Below are positions 49,315-60,054 of a stretch of 64,000 nucleotides of DNA, in pieces. This DNA is from an uncultured Paracoccaceae bacterium. Its GTDB lineage: Bacteria > Pseudomonadota > Alphaproteobacteria > Rhodobacterales > Rhodobacteraceae. The stretch lies in NCBI GenBank assembly GCA_947489705.1, contig CANLEQ010000004.1, positions 124,001-188,000 on the forward strand, read 5' to 3'. Both the position numbers and the translations under genes were made by a program. Position 1 is the first letter of the stretch. Every line of letters starts with the position of its first letter. The notes beneath the pieces are model-generated. The model ran no database searches. It had not been told where the DNA came from and saw only the letters and a list, made by a program, of their open reading frames with translations.

Positions 49315-51684
49315 TCAATCGCCGCGGGTAAAGACGAGTCCCGTCGAATCGCGCAAGGTGATCGGCCCGGATATGTAATCGTCGCCGATGCCGGGCGTGC
49401 GCAGGATGCAGGTCCACCCCGCCCCTTCCAGCCCTGGAATGGGCAATCGGAGGGGGTCGAATTCGTTCGACGGACCGCCCTCCATATGCGTGATCGCGTA
49501 GATCTCCCGCCCCTCGTGCCGCCTGTAGCTGGTAAAGATCGTGCGGCCGTCCACAGGGCGTAGATAGTCGAAGTGATCGTCGGGCCCGAGATTGTCGCGA
49601 AGCCAGGGATTGTCCCGGCGGAACCGGCGCAGGGCCAGCATGAAGCTCGTCTGCTCCACCTGCAGCACGGAGGTCGAGTTCGAGACGTTGCAATATTCGT
49701 GCATGTCGTCCATCCACGCCCGGGCGATGATCTTCAGATCCCGTACCGTGAACCGCCCCGGCCCGGCCAGCGAAGGCTCCACCCCGTTCAACAGCTTCGC
49801 GATATGATCGAGGTCGTATTCCGTGACATCGACTAGCGCGGGAAGGAACTCGAAGAACCGCGCCAGCTCCTCGCGGGTCTCGAAGCCCAACTCCTTGAGG
49901 CGCCGGAAATTTCCGGGCACGGAATACCGGTATTCGTCGACCTGCCATTTGAGGCTGATCGCCTCCTCGGCCACGACCTTGACGCCGTATTTGTCGTCCT
50001 GATTGCGGATGAAGCCCCAATTGGCGCGCGCGGTCGAATTGAGAAAATCCATCGGCACGCCCGGAAACGCCGCGTAGGTCAGCATGCTGACGGCCGGGTT
50101 GTCGTAGGCCTTCTCGAGGATCTCCATCTTGGTGTCGCCGAGCCGCGTGTTGATGTTGAGCTTGGGGTTCACCTGCGTGCCACGCCGGAGCGTGTCGTGG
50201 TTCGCCGTTCCCGAGATCCAGTTCGACCCGACGCTCAGCATTTCCCGGATACGCCACCATTTCGACAACCAGTAGCCGTAGATGAAGGGCGTGTTGTGCG
50301 CGAAGGTCAGCGGGCCCCACTGGAACACGTCGAGATCCTTATGCTGCTCGATCACGGCGCGATAGTTCGACGACAGCTCCCAGTCCTCCTGCGGCCAGGG
50401 GCGTCCGTCCTCGAACACGAACCACGGCCGGTAGGCAGTCCCCGCGACGTCCTGAACGATGTCGGACATCGCGTTCAGGTACTCGTCGTCGTGACGCATC
50501 GTCTGAGCGCCGGCATCCCACCACTTGAAATCCTGCGCTCCGTCGACCCGAACGCCGTCCGCCCCGAAATTCACCTTGCGGCGCTGCAATTCCAGCATGA
50601 TGGCCCGCACGGCCGGATTCCGGTAATCCATGTTCTGGCCGTACATGTTCGGCCCGGCGAAGAAATGGCTGTTGAGCGCGTCGAGCCCCTGATTGTCGGA
50701 ATGCCCGAACACCACGTCGAAGATCAGCTGCTTGGGCTTCGTCGGGAAATTGTGGAGCACCGCGGCAAAATCAATGAGCTCGTCCGGCCGCCCGGATTCG
50801 AGCAGTACCGGGTTCACCGTCGCCATGCCCGAGATGACAATATCGTATCCCCAATTCGTCGTATTGGGGCGTGTCAGGCTGATCTCGACCTCGTCGTCGT
50901 TCTCCCCTCGGGTCTCCGACCAGAAGCCCGGCCCCGTCTCGTAAGTCGTCGTGGGCTCGACGGGCAGCAACTGGACGGCGTCGTATCCAAGAAAGATCTC
51001 GTCCATCGGATCGAGCGCCAGGTTCTTCTCCACCCGCTCGCCGAGACGTTCGAAGTGGCGCGTGAGCCCCGCGAGGGTGCCGCTCGCCGTCGCGGTGGGA
51101 ACGTGGATCTGCAGGATGTTGGTAGGCGGGCCGAACTTGTGCGGGGCGTCGCCCTTCACAGATTCGAAATAGTCCTTGTCGCCACGGCGCGATTGCATTC
51201 TCTCGACGTCGTAGAGCTCTGCCGGCGCAAACGCCCCGAACGGCAGCGACATGGCGAGTGGATCGAGAATCCGGTGCCAGGTATCTTCCGCGTCGCGCCA
51301 GACCAAGCTGTAGAAATCGCCGCCATTCTCGCGATCGCCCGCGTGCATGCCCGTCGCCGCCGCGAACGTATGCGCCTCGTATCTGGCCACCGGGAGATAG
51401 ACCCGTTCGAACACGACATCCTGATGCGCGCGGGTCAGATCGAGCGGTCCCTTGGGCGCCAGAACTTCGAGAAAAACATCCCCGTCCGGCACGCGGTTGT
51501 CGAGCAGTTCGGGTGTCCAGAATCCGAACGTCGCCCCTTCCTCGCCGATCTGGCCACCGAGCATGCGGCTGATCGCCTGATGGGCGTCGAACGCCGTCTC
51601 GGATGTATTGAGAAGCTGGCGACATTTGTGTGCCAAGCCTTCTGCCACGACCGAATCGGCGGTCACACGGGTCTTCAGTGTCAT
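49315..51684 (-). CDS. gghA: GH13-type glycosidase resembling glucosylglycerol hydrolase
   Basis: A 789-residue glycoside hydrolase-like protein. The alpha-amylase catalytic triad can be placed: nucleophile in GADGVRVDGAQDF (Asp381), acid/base in FVFEDGRPWP (Glu425), and transition-state stabiliser in GTANHDTLRRGTQV (Asp497). The N-terminal ~200 residues and other loops differ from amylases. TANHDTLRRGTQ and the overall layout match what I recall of GghA, which cleaves the compatible solute glucosylglycerol into glucose and glycerol; that specificity is an inference. No signal peptide is seen, so it is cytoplasmic. It follows pgm by 12 bases at the end of the glycogen operon. Confidence 0.65.
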   Translation of the reverse strand: MTLKTRVTADSVVAEGLAHKCRQLLNTSETAFDAHQAISRMLGGQIGEEGATFGFWTPELLDNRVPDGDVFLEVLAPKGPLDLTRAHQDVVFERVYLPVARYEAHTFAAATGMHAGDRENGGDFYSLVWRDAEDTWHRILDPLAMSLPFGAFAPAELYDVERMQSRRGDKDYFESVKGDAPHKFGPPTNILQIHVPTATASGTLAGLTRHFERLGERVEKNLALDPMDEIFLGYDAVQLLPVEPTTTYETGPGFWSETRGENDDEVEISLTRPNTTNWGYDIVISGMATVNPVLLESGRPDELIDFAAVLHNFPTKPKQLIFDVVFGHSDNQGLDALNSHFFAGPNMYGQNMDYRNPAVRAIMLELQRRKVNFGADGVRVDGAQDFKWWDAGAQTMRHDDEYLNAMSDIVQDVAGTAYRPWFVFEDGRPWPQEDWELSSNYRAVIEQHKDLDVFQWGPLTFAHNTPFIYGYWLSKWWRIREMLSVGSNWISGTANHDTLRRGTQVNPKLNINTRLGDTKMEILEKAYDNPAVSMLTYAAFPGVPMDFLNSTARANWGFIRNQDDKYGVKVVAEEAISLKWQVDEYRYSVPGNFRRLKELGFETREELARFFEFLPALVDVTEYDLDHIAKLLNGVEPSLAGPGRFTVRDLKIIARAWMDDMHEYCNVSNSTSVLQVEQTSFMLALRRFRRDNPWLRDNLGPDDHFDYLRPVDGRTIFTSYRRHEGREIYAITHMEGGPSNEFDPLRLPIPGLEGAGWTCILRTPGIGDDYISGPITLRDSTGLVFTRGD

Positions 51685-51696
51685 GTCAGGCCTTTC

Positions 51697-53328
51697 TCAG
51701 GCGCGCACGTCCGGTTCCGTGCGGCCAGTGTAATGTTCGATCCTTGCGATCTCTTCCGCGGCTCGGGCCATGTCCGACAGGGCCTCCTGCGCGTCGCGAT
51801 CCTGCGCGGTTGCATCCTCGCTGACATCTTCGAGATAGACGCGCAAGGTGGCACCGACGGTTCCCGTTCCCGACAACCGGTAAACCACCCGGCCCCCGCC
51901 CGCAAACATCACGCGCAGGCCCTGCTGCCTCGCCACGGATCCGTCCACCGGATCTTCATAAGAGAACTCATCGGCCCGTTCGACAATGCGCCCGCAGAAT
52001 TCCTGTCCAGCCAGCGAGTCGAGACGGCCCCGCAGGTCGTCGAACATCTCGGTTGCGCGATCCGCATCGACCCCTTCGAAGTCATGTCGCGTGTAGAAGT
52101 TGCGACCGTATTCCGCCCAATGGTCATGGACCAGTTCCACCACGCCCTTGCCCGTCTCGGCGAGAATATTGAGCCAGAGGAGCACCGCCCAAAGGCCGTC
52201 CTTCTCGCGAACGTGATCGCTTCCGGTGCCGGCGCTTTCTTCGCCGCAAAGGGTGATACGCCCGTCGTCGAGAAGGTTGCCGAAGAATTTCCACCCCGTG
52301 GGCGTCTCGTAGCAATCGATCCCCTTCCTCGCGGCCACCGCGTCAAGCGCGCGCGAGGTCGGCATCGACCGCGCGACCCCGGCGAGGCCCTTGGCATAGG
52401 CGGGCGCCAGATGCGCATTCGCGGCGAGAACGGCCAGGGAATCCGACGGCGTCACATAGAGGCCGGGCCCCATGATCATGTTGCGATCGCCGTCGCCGTC
52501 GCTTGCTGCGCCGAAATCGGGCGGAGTATCGCCGTTCATCGCCGCCATCAGTTCCTTGGCCCAGATCGGGTTGGGGTCGGGATGTCCCCCTCCGAAATCG
52601 GGTTTGGGCTCGGCGTTCAATACGCTGCCCGGCGCAGCACCCAGCCTGCCCTCCAGTATCGCCTTTGCATACGGTCCCGTGACCGCGTGCATTGCGTCGA
52701 AGCGCATGGTGAAGCCGCCGCTGATCAATCGCCGGATCGCGTCGAAATCGAAGAGCTTCTCCATGAGCTGGGCATAGGCCTCGACCGGGTCCACGACCTC
52801 GACCACCATGTCGCCCATCGCGTACTCGCCCGGTTGCGACAAATCCACGTTCTGCGTCTCGGCGATCTTGTAACTTGCGATGGATTTCGTCGCCTCGAAT
52901 ATGCGTCCCGTCACATCCTCCGCAGCGGGGCCACCGTTGGAGTTGTTGAACTTCACGCCGAAATCCTCGTCGATCCCGCCAGGATTATGGCTGGCCGAAA
53001 GGATGATGCCACCATCGGTCGCGCGGGTGCGGATGAGGTTCGAGGCGGCAGGCGTACTCAGAAGCGCGTTCTGTCCCACGATGACACGTCGTGCCCCTGA
53101 TGCGGCGGCCATGCGCAGGATGACCTGAGCCGCTTCGGGGGAGAAGTAGCGCCCGTCGCCCCCGAGAACCAGCGTCTTGCTCGTCACGCCGCCGATGCCC
53201 GTCCATATGCTCTCGACGAAATTCTCGAGGTAATGCGGCTCCATGAAGGTGCGGGTCTTCTTGCGCAGACCGCTCGTGCCGGGTTTCTGACCCTCGATGG
53301 GTTTCGTGTCGATCGTCAGGATTTCCAT
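51697..53328 (-). CDS. pgm: Phosphoglucomutase (alpha-D-glucose phosphate-specific)
   Basis: A 543-residue enzyme that interconverts glucose-1-phosphate and glucose-6-phosphate, linking glycogen to glycolysis. It has the phosphoserine loop ILSASHNPGG (Ser113), the magnesium loop ASDGDGDRN, the sugar-binding GEESAGTGSDHVREKDG and the C-terminal phosphate site RLSGTGTVGATLRVY. It is normal in length. It lies 12 bases after malQ. Confidence 0.96.
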   Translation of the reverse strand: MEILTIDTKPIEGQKPGTSGLRKKTRTFMEPHYLENFVESIWTGIGGVTSKTLVLGGDGRYFSPEAAQVILRMAAASGARRVIVGQNALLSTPAASNLIRTRATDGGIILSASHNPGGIDEDFGVKFNNSNGGPAAEDVTGRIFEATKSIASYKIAETQNVDLSQPGEYAMGDMVVEVVDPVEAYAQLMEKLFDFDAIRRLISGGFTMRFDAMHAVTGPYAKAILEGRLGAAPGSVLNAEPKPDFGGGHPDPNPIWAKELMAAMNGDTPPDFGAASDGDGDRNMIMGPGLYVTPSDSLAVLAANAHLAPAYAKGLAGVARSMPTSRALDAVAARKGIDCYETPTGWKFFGNLLDDGRITLCGEESAGTGSDHVREKDGLWAVLLWLNILAETGKGVVELVHDHWAEYGRNFYTRHDFEGVDADRATEMFDDLRGRLDSLAGQEFCGRIVERADEFSYEDPVDGSVARQQGLRVMFAGGGRVVYRLSGTGTVGATLRVYLEDVSEDATAQDRDAQEALSDMARAAEEIARIEHYTGRTEPDVRA

Positions 53329-53340
53329 GTCTTCCTCGTT

Positions 53341-55221
53341 CTATCTTCCGGCCTCGCGCATGAGCTCGGCCGTGATCCTGACTTCGTCAAGCTCGCCAAG
53401 CCGATCGGGTGCGATGCCCACCATGCGTCGCCAGTTGGGGTGTTGATCCACGGTTCCGGGCAGGTTCGGCTGCTCGACGCGTCCCAGGAGATCCTCGATC
53501 TGAACCGCGATGAGGCGCGAGGGGGTTTGCGCGAGGAATGCGTGCAGATCTCGCGCCGTGTCGCCGCCGATGAGCCGCGTCAGGGCTTCGACCTCCTCGT
53601 GCCTCTGAGACTTTCCGTCCCGAAGCTGAGCGTCGTCGGTATCGCCGACCTCGCGGCGCCATTCCAGATCGCGGCCGGACTTCCAGCCCTCCCATGTCGG
53701 GAGATCGTGAGTGCTGAACGAAGTCAGCGCGCTTTCGCTGTATCCTTCTGCCGGCGTGAAGGTCGCGGTCGTCGCGTCCCAGTCCTGCTCGAACTGCGCC
53801 ACGCGGCACCCGAGGATCCCCGCGCTTTCGAGCGCATCGTGAAGGCCGTCGGGAATGTTGCCGAGGTCCTCGCCCACGATGGTCGCACCGGCGCGCTCCG
53901 CCTCGATTCTCGCCACGGCCAGAAGCGCATCGCGCGGCATCGAGACATAGGCACCCGGGATCTCGGTGTCTTGCGGTACCCAGAAGGCCCGCTCGAAGCC
54001 CAGGATGTGATCGATCCGCAGAAGCTTCGCATGGGCGAATTGCCGGCGCAGGATCGCGGCCAGCGGCGCGAAGCCGCGTGCGGCCAGGGTGTCGGGCCGC
54101 AGGGGTGCGAGGCCCCAGCTCTGGCCACGCGCCGAGAAGGCGTCGGGCGGTGCTCCGAGCGAGACGCCTCTTGCGAAGAGCTCGGGATCGGCCCAGGTCT
54201 CCGCGCCGGCGGGATGCGTTCCGACCGCGAGGTCGAGATAGAGGCCGAACCGCATGCCGGCTGCACGCGCGGCCTCCTGCACCTGATCGAGCGCGACCTC
54301 CGCGCGCCATTGCAGCCATGCATGGAAACTGACGAGGTCGGCATGCTCTTGCGCGAATGCGGCGACGTCTGGGCTGTCGGGATCGCGGTAGCCCTCCGGC
54401 CAATCGGGCCAATAGGCCCCGAGCTCGTCCGACAGGGCCTGATGCAGGGCGAACCGCTCCAGATCGCCGTTCTGCGCGGCGCGCCACTTCTCGAAATCGG
54501 CACCCGCTTCGGACCATTCCCTGCGCAGGGCAGTAACCCGCGCGGGCTGGTTCCTGGCATAATCGACAAGCTCCCCGCCGGCGGGGGCGGCAGGCTCCCG
54601 GGGCGCGATATGCAGGACCGACAACCGGCCCCGATGCGAGGGCGAATAGGGGCTTATCGCGGTTGGGTCATGGGGAAAGCCGGCATGGATCGGATTGATC
54701 CCCACGAAATCCGCTCCGGCAGCACCGAGAGAGGACACGGCCGCGCGCAGATCGGCATAGGTGCCGATCCTTCCGTCGCGCCCGAGGCCATAGAGCGGCA
54801 GGGTCACGCCCCAGCCCTTGGGAGGCTCCCGGAGGCGCTCCGGAGCGGCGAGAATCCACGCCTCCCAATCGTGCCCGTGCAGCCGATGGATGCCGACAGG
54901 CACGGAGCCGAGCTGTGCGCCCGCCCCCTCGCGTCGCTCGCCATCCTCGAGATCGAGGGTCCAGCTTGCATCTTCGAGCCCGCGCAGATCCTGCGTGCGA
55001 TCCGAGGAAACGACCACATAACTGGGTACCGGGCGTCGGGCGTCCTGCGCCTCGATCCGCTTCAGGTACTGCTCGGCGCCGTCCGCATCCGTCGGCGCAC
55101 CCATGGCGGCAAGCACCGCGTCGCGCGTCTCGGATGTCAGCGTATGCGCCGCGCCGATCTGATCGGTGTATTCGGCAACGACGCCCAGCCGGGCTGCCAG
55201 CCGGTCCCGCGGATCGTTCAT
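53341..55221 (-). CDS. malQ: 4-alpha-glucanotransferase (GH77, MalQ)
   Basis: A 626-residue disproportionating enzyme that transfers maltooligosaccharides between glucan chains. The catalytic aspartate lies in LRIDHILGFERAFWVP, the acid/base in IVGEDLGNIPDG and the third carboxylate in SFSTHDLPTWEGW. An N-terminal extension of about 125 residues precedes the barrel, as in the bacterial MalQ rather than the plant DPE1 type. Its ATG overlaps the glgX stop by four bases, which couples it to debranching. Confidence 0.93.
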   Translation of the reverse strand: MNDPRDRLAARLGVVAEYTDQIGAAHTLTSETRDAVLAAMGAPTDADGAEQYLKRIEAQDARRPVPSYVVVSSDRTQDLRGLEDASWTLDLEDGERREGAGAQLGSVPVGIHRLHGHDWEAWILAAPERLREPPKGWGVTLPLYGLGRDGRIGTYADLRAAVSSLGAAGADFVGINPIHAGFPHDPTAISPYSPSHRGRLSVLHIAPREPAAPAGGELVDYARNQPARVTALRREWSEAGADFEKWRAAQNGDLERFALHQALSDELGAYWPDWPEGYRDPDSPDVAAFAQEHADLVSFHAWLQWRAEVALDQVQEAARAAGMRFGLYLDLAVGTHPAGAETWADPELFARGVSLGAPPDAFSARGQSWGLAPLRPDTLAARGFAPLAAILRRQFAHAKLLRIDHILGFERAFWVPQDTEIPGAYVSMPRDALLAVARIEAERAGATIVGEDLGNIPDGLHDALESAGILGCRVAQFEQDWDATTATFTPAEGYSESALTSFSTHDLPTWEGWKSGRDLEWRREVGDTDDAQLRDGKSQRHEEVEALTRLIGGDTARDLHAFLAQTPSRLIAVQIEDLLGRVEQPNLPGTVDQHPNWRRMVGIAPDRLGELDEVRITAELMREAGR

Positions 55222-57317
55222 GCCGGGACCAGATCCAGCGCCAGCACCGCGACCGATTCAGCCGCGACCCGGATCGTGTCACCGACGGCATCCGTCCGTG
55301 TGTCGTAGCTTTCGGTATCCACGCGCCAGGCCCAATGCGTGCCCTCGGGCGGCGTGGGAACCTGCATCTCGACCGCTTGACCTGCATTGAAGACCGCGAA
55401 GATCGCCATCTCGGTCTCGGCGTAATGCGGTGTGCCGCTGGCCATCCGAAGCTCCATCGCCACGCATCGCAACTCGTCGTCTTCCCAATCCGAGTCCGAC
55501 ATGGGCTCTCCGTCCGGACGCCACCAGAAGAGATCCTCGAACCCGTCGGCCGCACGTTCGCGGGCGTGAAGAAACAGCTTCTGCCGGAGCAGAGGGTGAT
55601 CCTTGCGGAACCGGATCATCATGCGCGTGAAATCGTGGAATTCCTCGTCGAAGGCCTCCCAATCAATCCAGCTGATCTCGTTGTCCTGGGAATAGGCGTT
55701 GTTGTTGCCCTGCTGCGAATTGCCCATCTCGTCGCCGGCGAGGATCATCGGCGTACCCTGGCTCAGCATCAGTGTCGCGATCATGTTGCGACGGCGTTTC
55801 GCGCGCGCGGCGAGCACGCTCTCATCGTCGGTCTCGCCCTCGATGCCAAGATTGTCCGAGTAATTCTCGCCGTGGCCATCGGCGCCGTTCTCGCCGTTGG
55901 CCTCGTTGTGCTTCTCGTTGTAGCTCACCGTATCCATCAGCGTGAACCCGTCATGCGCGGTCAGCAGGTTCACAGATGCCGTTGCCGGCCGCCCGGAATG
56001 GTCGAATTGCAGGGCGCTGCCCGTCAGTCGGTCGGCCAGCGCCGGTGCCTCGGACGCGTCGCCGCGCCAGAACCGGCGCACGGTATCGCGATACTTGTCG
56101 TTCCACTCCATGAAGGGCGGAGGGAACGCACCGAGCTGATAGCCGCCCGGTCCGATGTCCCACGGCTCCGCGATGAGCTTCACGTTCGACAGGATCGGGT
56201 CCTGCCGGATGGCGTCGAAGAAGGCCGCGCCGCGATCGAAGCCACCTTCGTTGACGCGCCCCAGCGTGGAACAGAGGTCGAAGCGGAACCCGTCCACATG
56301 CATCACCTCGACCCAGTAGCGCAGCGAATCCATGATCATCCGCAGGACCATCGGATGATCGACGTTGAGCGTGTTTCCCGTCCCCGTATCGTTCACGTAA
56401 TAACGCGGATTGTCGGGCATCAGGCGGTAGTAGCTCACGTTGTCGAGCCCCCGGAACGATAGCGTCGGACCGAGCTCGCTACCCTCGCAGGTATGGTTGT
56501 AGACCACGTCCATAATCACTTCGATGCCGGCCGAGTGGAACCGGGCGACCATCTGCTGGAACTCGTCGATCTGCGCCCATGCCATGTATTTCGGCTCGGG
56601 TGAGAAAAACCCGAACGTCTGGTAACCCCAGTAATTCGACAGCCCCTTCTCGTCTAGAAAGCGGTCTGTGAGAAATGTCTGCGCCGGCAGAAGCTCGATC
56701 GCGGTGATCCCGAGATCCGTAAGGTAGTCGAGCATCGGATCGGACGACATCGCAAGGAACGTACCGGGATCGTCGACGTCCTTGCGGCGCATCGTCAGTC
56801 CCTTGACATGCGCCTCATAGACCACCGATTGCTGGATTGGGGTGCGAAGCGGATAGTCCCTGCCCCACGAAAAGCTTGGATCCTCTACCACGGATCGCGG
56901 CATGAAAGGCGCGCTGTCACGCGGATCGGCGATGAGATCGCGATCTTTGCCCTTGTGATCGATCGGATAGCCCATCAGAGCATCGTTCCAGATCGGATGC
57001 TTGGTCAACCGCTTGGCGTAGGGGTCCATGAGAAGCTTTGCCGGATTGAACCGATGCCCCTCTTCGGGTGCAAAAGGTCCATGTGCGCGATAGCCGTATC
57101 TCTGGCCCGGACGAAGCCCCGAGATATAGCCATGCCAGACGTCACCGTTGCGCTCGGGCAGATCGATCTGGGTGATCTCGCGGTCCTCGTGATCGAAGAG
57201 GCACAAAACCATACGGGTGGCGTTCTCGGAAAATACGGCGAAGTTCACGCCGTCGCCGTCGAAAGTCGCGCCAATGGGGGCTGCGCGGCCCTCCGTCATC
57301 TTGAAATCAATGCTCAT
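55218..57317 (-). CDS. glgX: Glycogen debranching enzyme GlgX
   Basis: A 699-residue isoamylase-type GH13 enzyme. The N-terminal CBM48 domain (~10-110) starts GATFDGDGVNFAVFSENATR. Catalytic motifs are HVDGFRFDLCSTLGR (Asp nucleophile), KLIAEPWDIGPGGYQLG (Glu acid/base) and LLTAHDGFTLMD. It removes short branches left by GlgP. Its start overlaps the glgA stop by 11 bases and its end overlaps malQ by four. Length is normal (~650-720). Confidence 0.96.
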   Translation of the reverse strand: MSIDFKMTEGRAAPIGATFDGDGVNFAVFSENATRMVLCLFDHEDREITQIDLPERNGDVWHGYISGLRPGQRYGYRAHGPFAPEEGHRFNPAKLLMDPYAKRLTKHPIWNDALMGYPIDHKGKDRDLIADPRDSAPFMPRSVVEDPSFSWGRDYPLRTPIQQSVVYEAHVKGLTMRRKDVDDPGTFLAMSSDPMLDYLTDLGITAIELLPAQTFLTDRFLDEKGLSNYWGYQTFGFFSPEPKYMAWAQIDEFQQMVARFHSAGIEVIMDVVYNHTCEGSELGPTLSFRGLDNVSYYRLMPDNPRYYVNDTGTGNTLNVDHPMVLRMIMDSLRYWVEVMHVDGFRFDLCSTLGRVNEGGFDRGAAFFDAIRQDPILSNVKLIAEPWDIGPGGYQLGAFPPPFMEWNDKYRDTVRRFWRGDASEAPALADRLTGSALQFDHSGRPATASVNLLTAHDGFTLMDTVSYNEKHNEANGENGADGHGENYSDNLGIEGETDDESVLAARAKRRRNMIATLMLSQGTPMILAGDEMGNSQQGNNNAYSQDNEISWIDWEAFDEEFHDFTRMMIRFRKDHPLLRQKLFLHARERAADGFEDLFWWRPDGEPMSDSDWEDDELRCVAMELRMASGTPHYAETEMAIFAVFNAGQAVEMQVPTPPEGTHWAWRVDTESYDTRTDAVGDTIRVAAESVAVLALDLVPA

Positions 57318-58743
57318 CGGTGTGTGTCTTCAGACTTCTATAAAGGGCCGCGTAGGCCGTGGCGGACCCCTCCCATCCCACGGAATGACGCATCGCGTTG
57401 CGCGTCACCTTGGCCCAACTCTTCGTGTCATTGAAAAGGTCCACAAGTTGTCGCAGCGCGTGCGTCACGGCCTCTCGTCGGCCAGCCTCGTGCATGATGC
57501 CAGTGGCCACGCCGGCCCGCAAGCCTGCGTCATTGGCGTCGATCACCGTGTCGGCCAGGCCCCCGGTGCGCGCTACCACCGGGACAGTCCCGTAGCGCAA
57601 ACCGTATAGCTGCGTGAGCCCGCAAGGCTCAAAGCGTGACGGCATCAAGATTGCATCACCGCCCGCGATCATCAGATGACTCAGCGCCTCGTCGTAGCCC
57701 AATCTGACGGCAACCCCGTCGTAGAGTTCGGCGGCCCGCTCCCACGCCATTTCGAGCGTTCGGTCCCCAGAGCCGAGAAGCGCCACCTGCCCGCCCCGCT
57801 CCAGAAATTCCGGAAGCGCCTCCAGAAGCAGGTCGAGACCCTTCTGTTCGCTCAGCCGCGAAACCACGACCGCCAGCGGGCCGTCAGATTCGGGCAGACC
57901 CATCTCCGAGAGAAGCGCCTTCTTGGCCTTGGCCTTGCCGGCAAGCGACCTGAAACGTGGCGCGTGAGGGTCCCTCGCAGGGTTCCAGAGGGTCAGGTCA
58001 ATCCCGTTGAGAATGCCTTGCATATCGAGCGCTCGTGCGCGGACGAGACCTTCGAGCCCCATCCCGAAAGCCTCGGTCGCGATTTCCCGTGCATAGGTCG
58101 GGCTTACGGTCGTGATGCGGTCGCACCAGACCAGCCCCGCCTTGAGCGCACTGATCTGATCCCAGAATTCCAGACCGTCGATGTTGAAATCTTCGGGCTG
58201 GAGCTTCAGGGACCGCAAGCGGTCCGCGTCGACGAGCCCCCTGAAAGCCATATTGTGGATCGTCATCACAGACGGCACGCCGACATGCATCTTGTGCAGG
58301 TAATAGGGCGCGAAGCCCGCCTGCCAGTCGTGGCAATGCACGACGTCCGGGCGCCAAGCCCCGGCCCCATCGCGCGCAACGAGTGCCGTGGCCAGCGACA
58401 ATCCGGCGAACCGCTCGGGGTTGTCGCTCCAGTCGCGGCCCTCCGGGTCGAGATAGATGCCTCCGTCGCGATCGAAGAGATGGGGCGCGTCCACGATCAG
58501 AAGTGACAGGCCCCCAATTGTCTGGGAGAGAATGCGCGCTGGCCCGCCGAAAAGCTCCGGCAGCGTCAGAACCTCCTCGGGGCCGTCCAGCATAGCCATC
58601 ACTCTGCGATAGCCCGGCAGCAGCACACGCATCTCGGTATCTTCGCCTGCAACCGCACCGGGCAGCGCACCCACCACGTCCGCGAGCCCACCCGTCTTGA
58701 TCAAGGGCGCGCATTCCGACGCGACCGACAGGACATGGATCAT
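57307..58743 (-). CDS. glgA: Glycogen synthase
   Basis: A 478-residue GT5 family ADP-glucose:glucan transferase with two Rossmann domains. The N-terminal ADP-glucose site is [20 protein letters not shown] (Lys16). In the C-terminal domain are [16 protein letters not shown] and [20 protein letters not shown] with the catalytic glutamate, then [10 protein letters not shown]. It extends glycogen chains. It overlaps glgC by four bases (ATGA at 58740-58743), so the two are translationally coupled. Confidence 0.96.
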   Translation of the reverse strand: MIHVLSVASECAPLIKTGGLADVVGALPGAVAGEDTEMRVLLPGYRRVMAMLDGPEEVLTLPELFGGPARILSQTIGGLSLLIVDAPHLFDRDGGIYLDPEGRDWSDNPERFAGLSLATALVARDGAGAWRPDVVHCHDWQAGFAPYYLHKMHVGVPSVMTIHNMAFRGLVDADRLRSLKLQPEDFNIDGLEFWDQISALKAGLVWCDRITTVSPTYAREIATEAFGMGLEGLVRARALDMQGILNGIDLTLWNPARDPHAPRFRSLAGKAKAKKALLSEMGLPESDGPLAVVVSRLSEQKGLDLLLEALPEFLERGGQVALLGSGDRTLEMAWERAAELYDGVAVRLGYDEALSHLMIAGGDAILMPSRFEPCGLTQLYGLRYGTVPVVARTGGLADTVIDANDAGLRAGVATGIMHEAGRREAVTHALRQLVDLFNDTKSWAKVTRNAMRHSVGWEGSATAYAALYRSLKTHTDEH

Positions 58744-60008
58744 CGTCGTGCCAGCCATTCGTCGATCATGGGCTGTGTGATCAGCGTGACACCGCCCTCG
58801 CTCACCCGGAAAACGTCGCCATGATCCGGCGCGTCCGAGCCGCCCACGACCAACCCTTCGGGAATGGTTACGCCCCCATCGACCACGCATTTCGTGAGCC
58901 TCGCCTTTCGACCCACGGTGACATGCGGCATGATCACGGATTGTTCGAGCTGCGCATAGCTGTTGGTATGGACATGCGTGAAGAGAAGAGACTGACGGAT
59001 CTCGGTCCCGGAGACGATACACCCCCCCGCCACCAGCGAAGAGATCGCATGCCCGCGCCGGTCGGCCTCGTCGTGAATGAATTTCGCCGGCGGCGTCCCT
59101 TCGGAATAGCTCCAGATCGGCCAGTTCGTGTCCCACAGGTCGAGATCGGGATCGAAATCGGTCAGGTCGATATTGGCACGCCAATAGGCGTCGATCGTGC
59201 CGACATCCCGCCAATAGGCCGGTGCATCCTCCCGATGCCGCACGCAGGAGGTGGTGAAGCGGTGCGCCTGGGCGTGTCCGTTCTCGACGATGTAGGGAAT
59301 GATGTCGCCGCCGAAATCGTGCTTGCTGTCCGGCGCGTTCTCGTCGGTCATCAGAAGTTCGCGCAGGTAGGACCACTTGAAGACATAGATACCCATCGAG
59401 GCCAGCGTCTGCGTCTCGTCCCCCGGCATCCCGGGAGGATCCTTCGGCTTTTCGAGAAACGAAGTGATCTTCCAGCTGTCATCCGTTGCCAGAACCCCGA
59501 ACGCCGAAGCGTCGCCGCGCGGAACCGTGAGGCAACCGACGGTGACATCTGCTCCGGAATCCACATGTTCGGCCAGCATCACCTCGTAGTCCATCTTGTA
59601 GATGTGGTCACCCGCGAGGATCAGGATGTACTCGATTCCGTAACTGTCGATGATGTCGATGTTCTGGGTCACCGCATCGGCTGTGCCGACATACCATTTG
59701 TCCTCGCTGACCCGCTGCGATGCCGGCAGGATGTCGAGATATTCGTTGCGATCGGCGCGAAAGAAGGACCATCCCCGCTGACAATGACGGATCAGGCTGT
59801 GGGCCTTGTACTGCGTCGCGATTGCCATCTTCCGAATTCCGGAATTCAGGGCGTTCGACAACGCAAAGTCGACGATCCGCGTCTTGCCGCCGAAATAGAC
59901 CGCTGGCTTGGCGCGCGTATCCGTCAGTTCCCGCAGGCGCGATCCGCGCCCTCCGGCCAGCACGAATGCCAGCGTGCGCGTCGAAAGCCTTGCATTGGGC
60001 TTTTCCAT
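58740..60008 (-). CDS. glgC: Glucose-1-phosphate adenylyltransferase
   Basis: A 422-residue enzyme that makes ADP-glucose, the committed and regulated step of glycogen synthesis. Motifs are [20 protein letters not shown] (N-terminal nucleotide and allosteric region), [43 protein letters not shown] and a C-terminal hexapeptide beta-helix ([20 protein letters not shown]). Length and motifs fit the bacterial homotetramer, usually activated by fructose-6-phosphate or pyruvate in alphaproteobacteria. Confidence 0.97.
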   Translation of the reverse strand: MEKPNARLSTRTLAFVLAGGRGSRLRELTDTRAKPAVYFGGKTRIVDFALSNALNSGIRKMAIATQYKAHSLIRHCQRGWSFFRADRNEYLDILPASQRVSEDKWYVGTADAVTQNIDIIDSYGIEYILILAGDHIYKMDYEVMLAEHVDSGADVTVGCLTVPRGDASAFGVLATDDSWKITSFLEKPKDPPGMPGDETQTLASMGIYVFKWSYLRELLMTDENAPDSKHDFGGDIIPYIVENGHAQAHRFTTSCVRHREDAPAYWRDVGTIDAYWRANIDLTDFDPDLDLWDTNWPIWSYSEGTPPAKFIHDEADRRGHAISSLVAGGCIVSGTEIRQSLLFTHVHTNSYAQLEQSVIMPHVTVGRKARLTKCVVDGGVTIPEGLVVGGSDAPDHGDVFRVSEGGVTLITQPMIDEWLARR

Positions 60009-60054
60009 CCTTCTCTCCCCTCGTTCTGATAAGCGCGACGCAGGACCTTTGCGG

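Noticed and set aside
50197-53100. A plus-strand open frame of almost 1000 codons opposite gghA and pgm
   Set aside because: Antisense shadow of high-GC coding DNA. It is rich in Arg, His and Gly without domains, while the opposite strand encodes clear enzymes.
53233-55308. A plus-strand frame of about 690 codons opposite pgm start and malQ
   Set aside because: Shadow frame with no recognisable domain; MalQ catalytic motifs are on the other strand.
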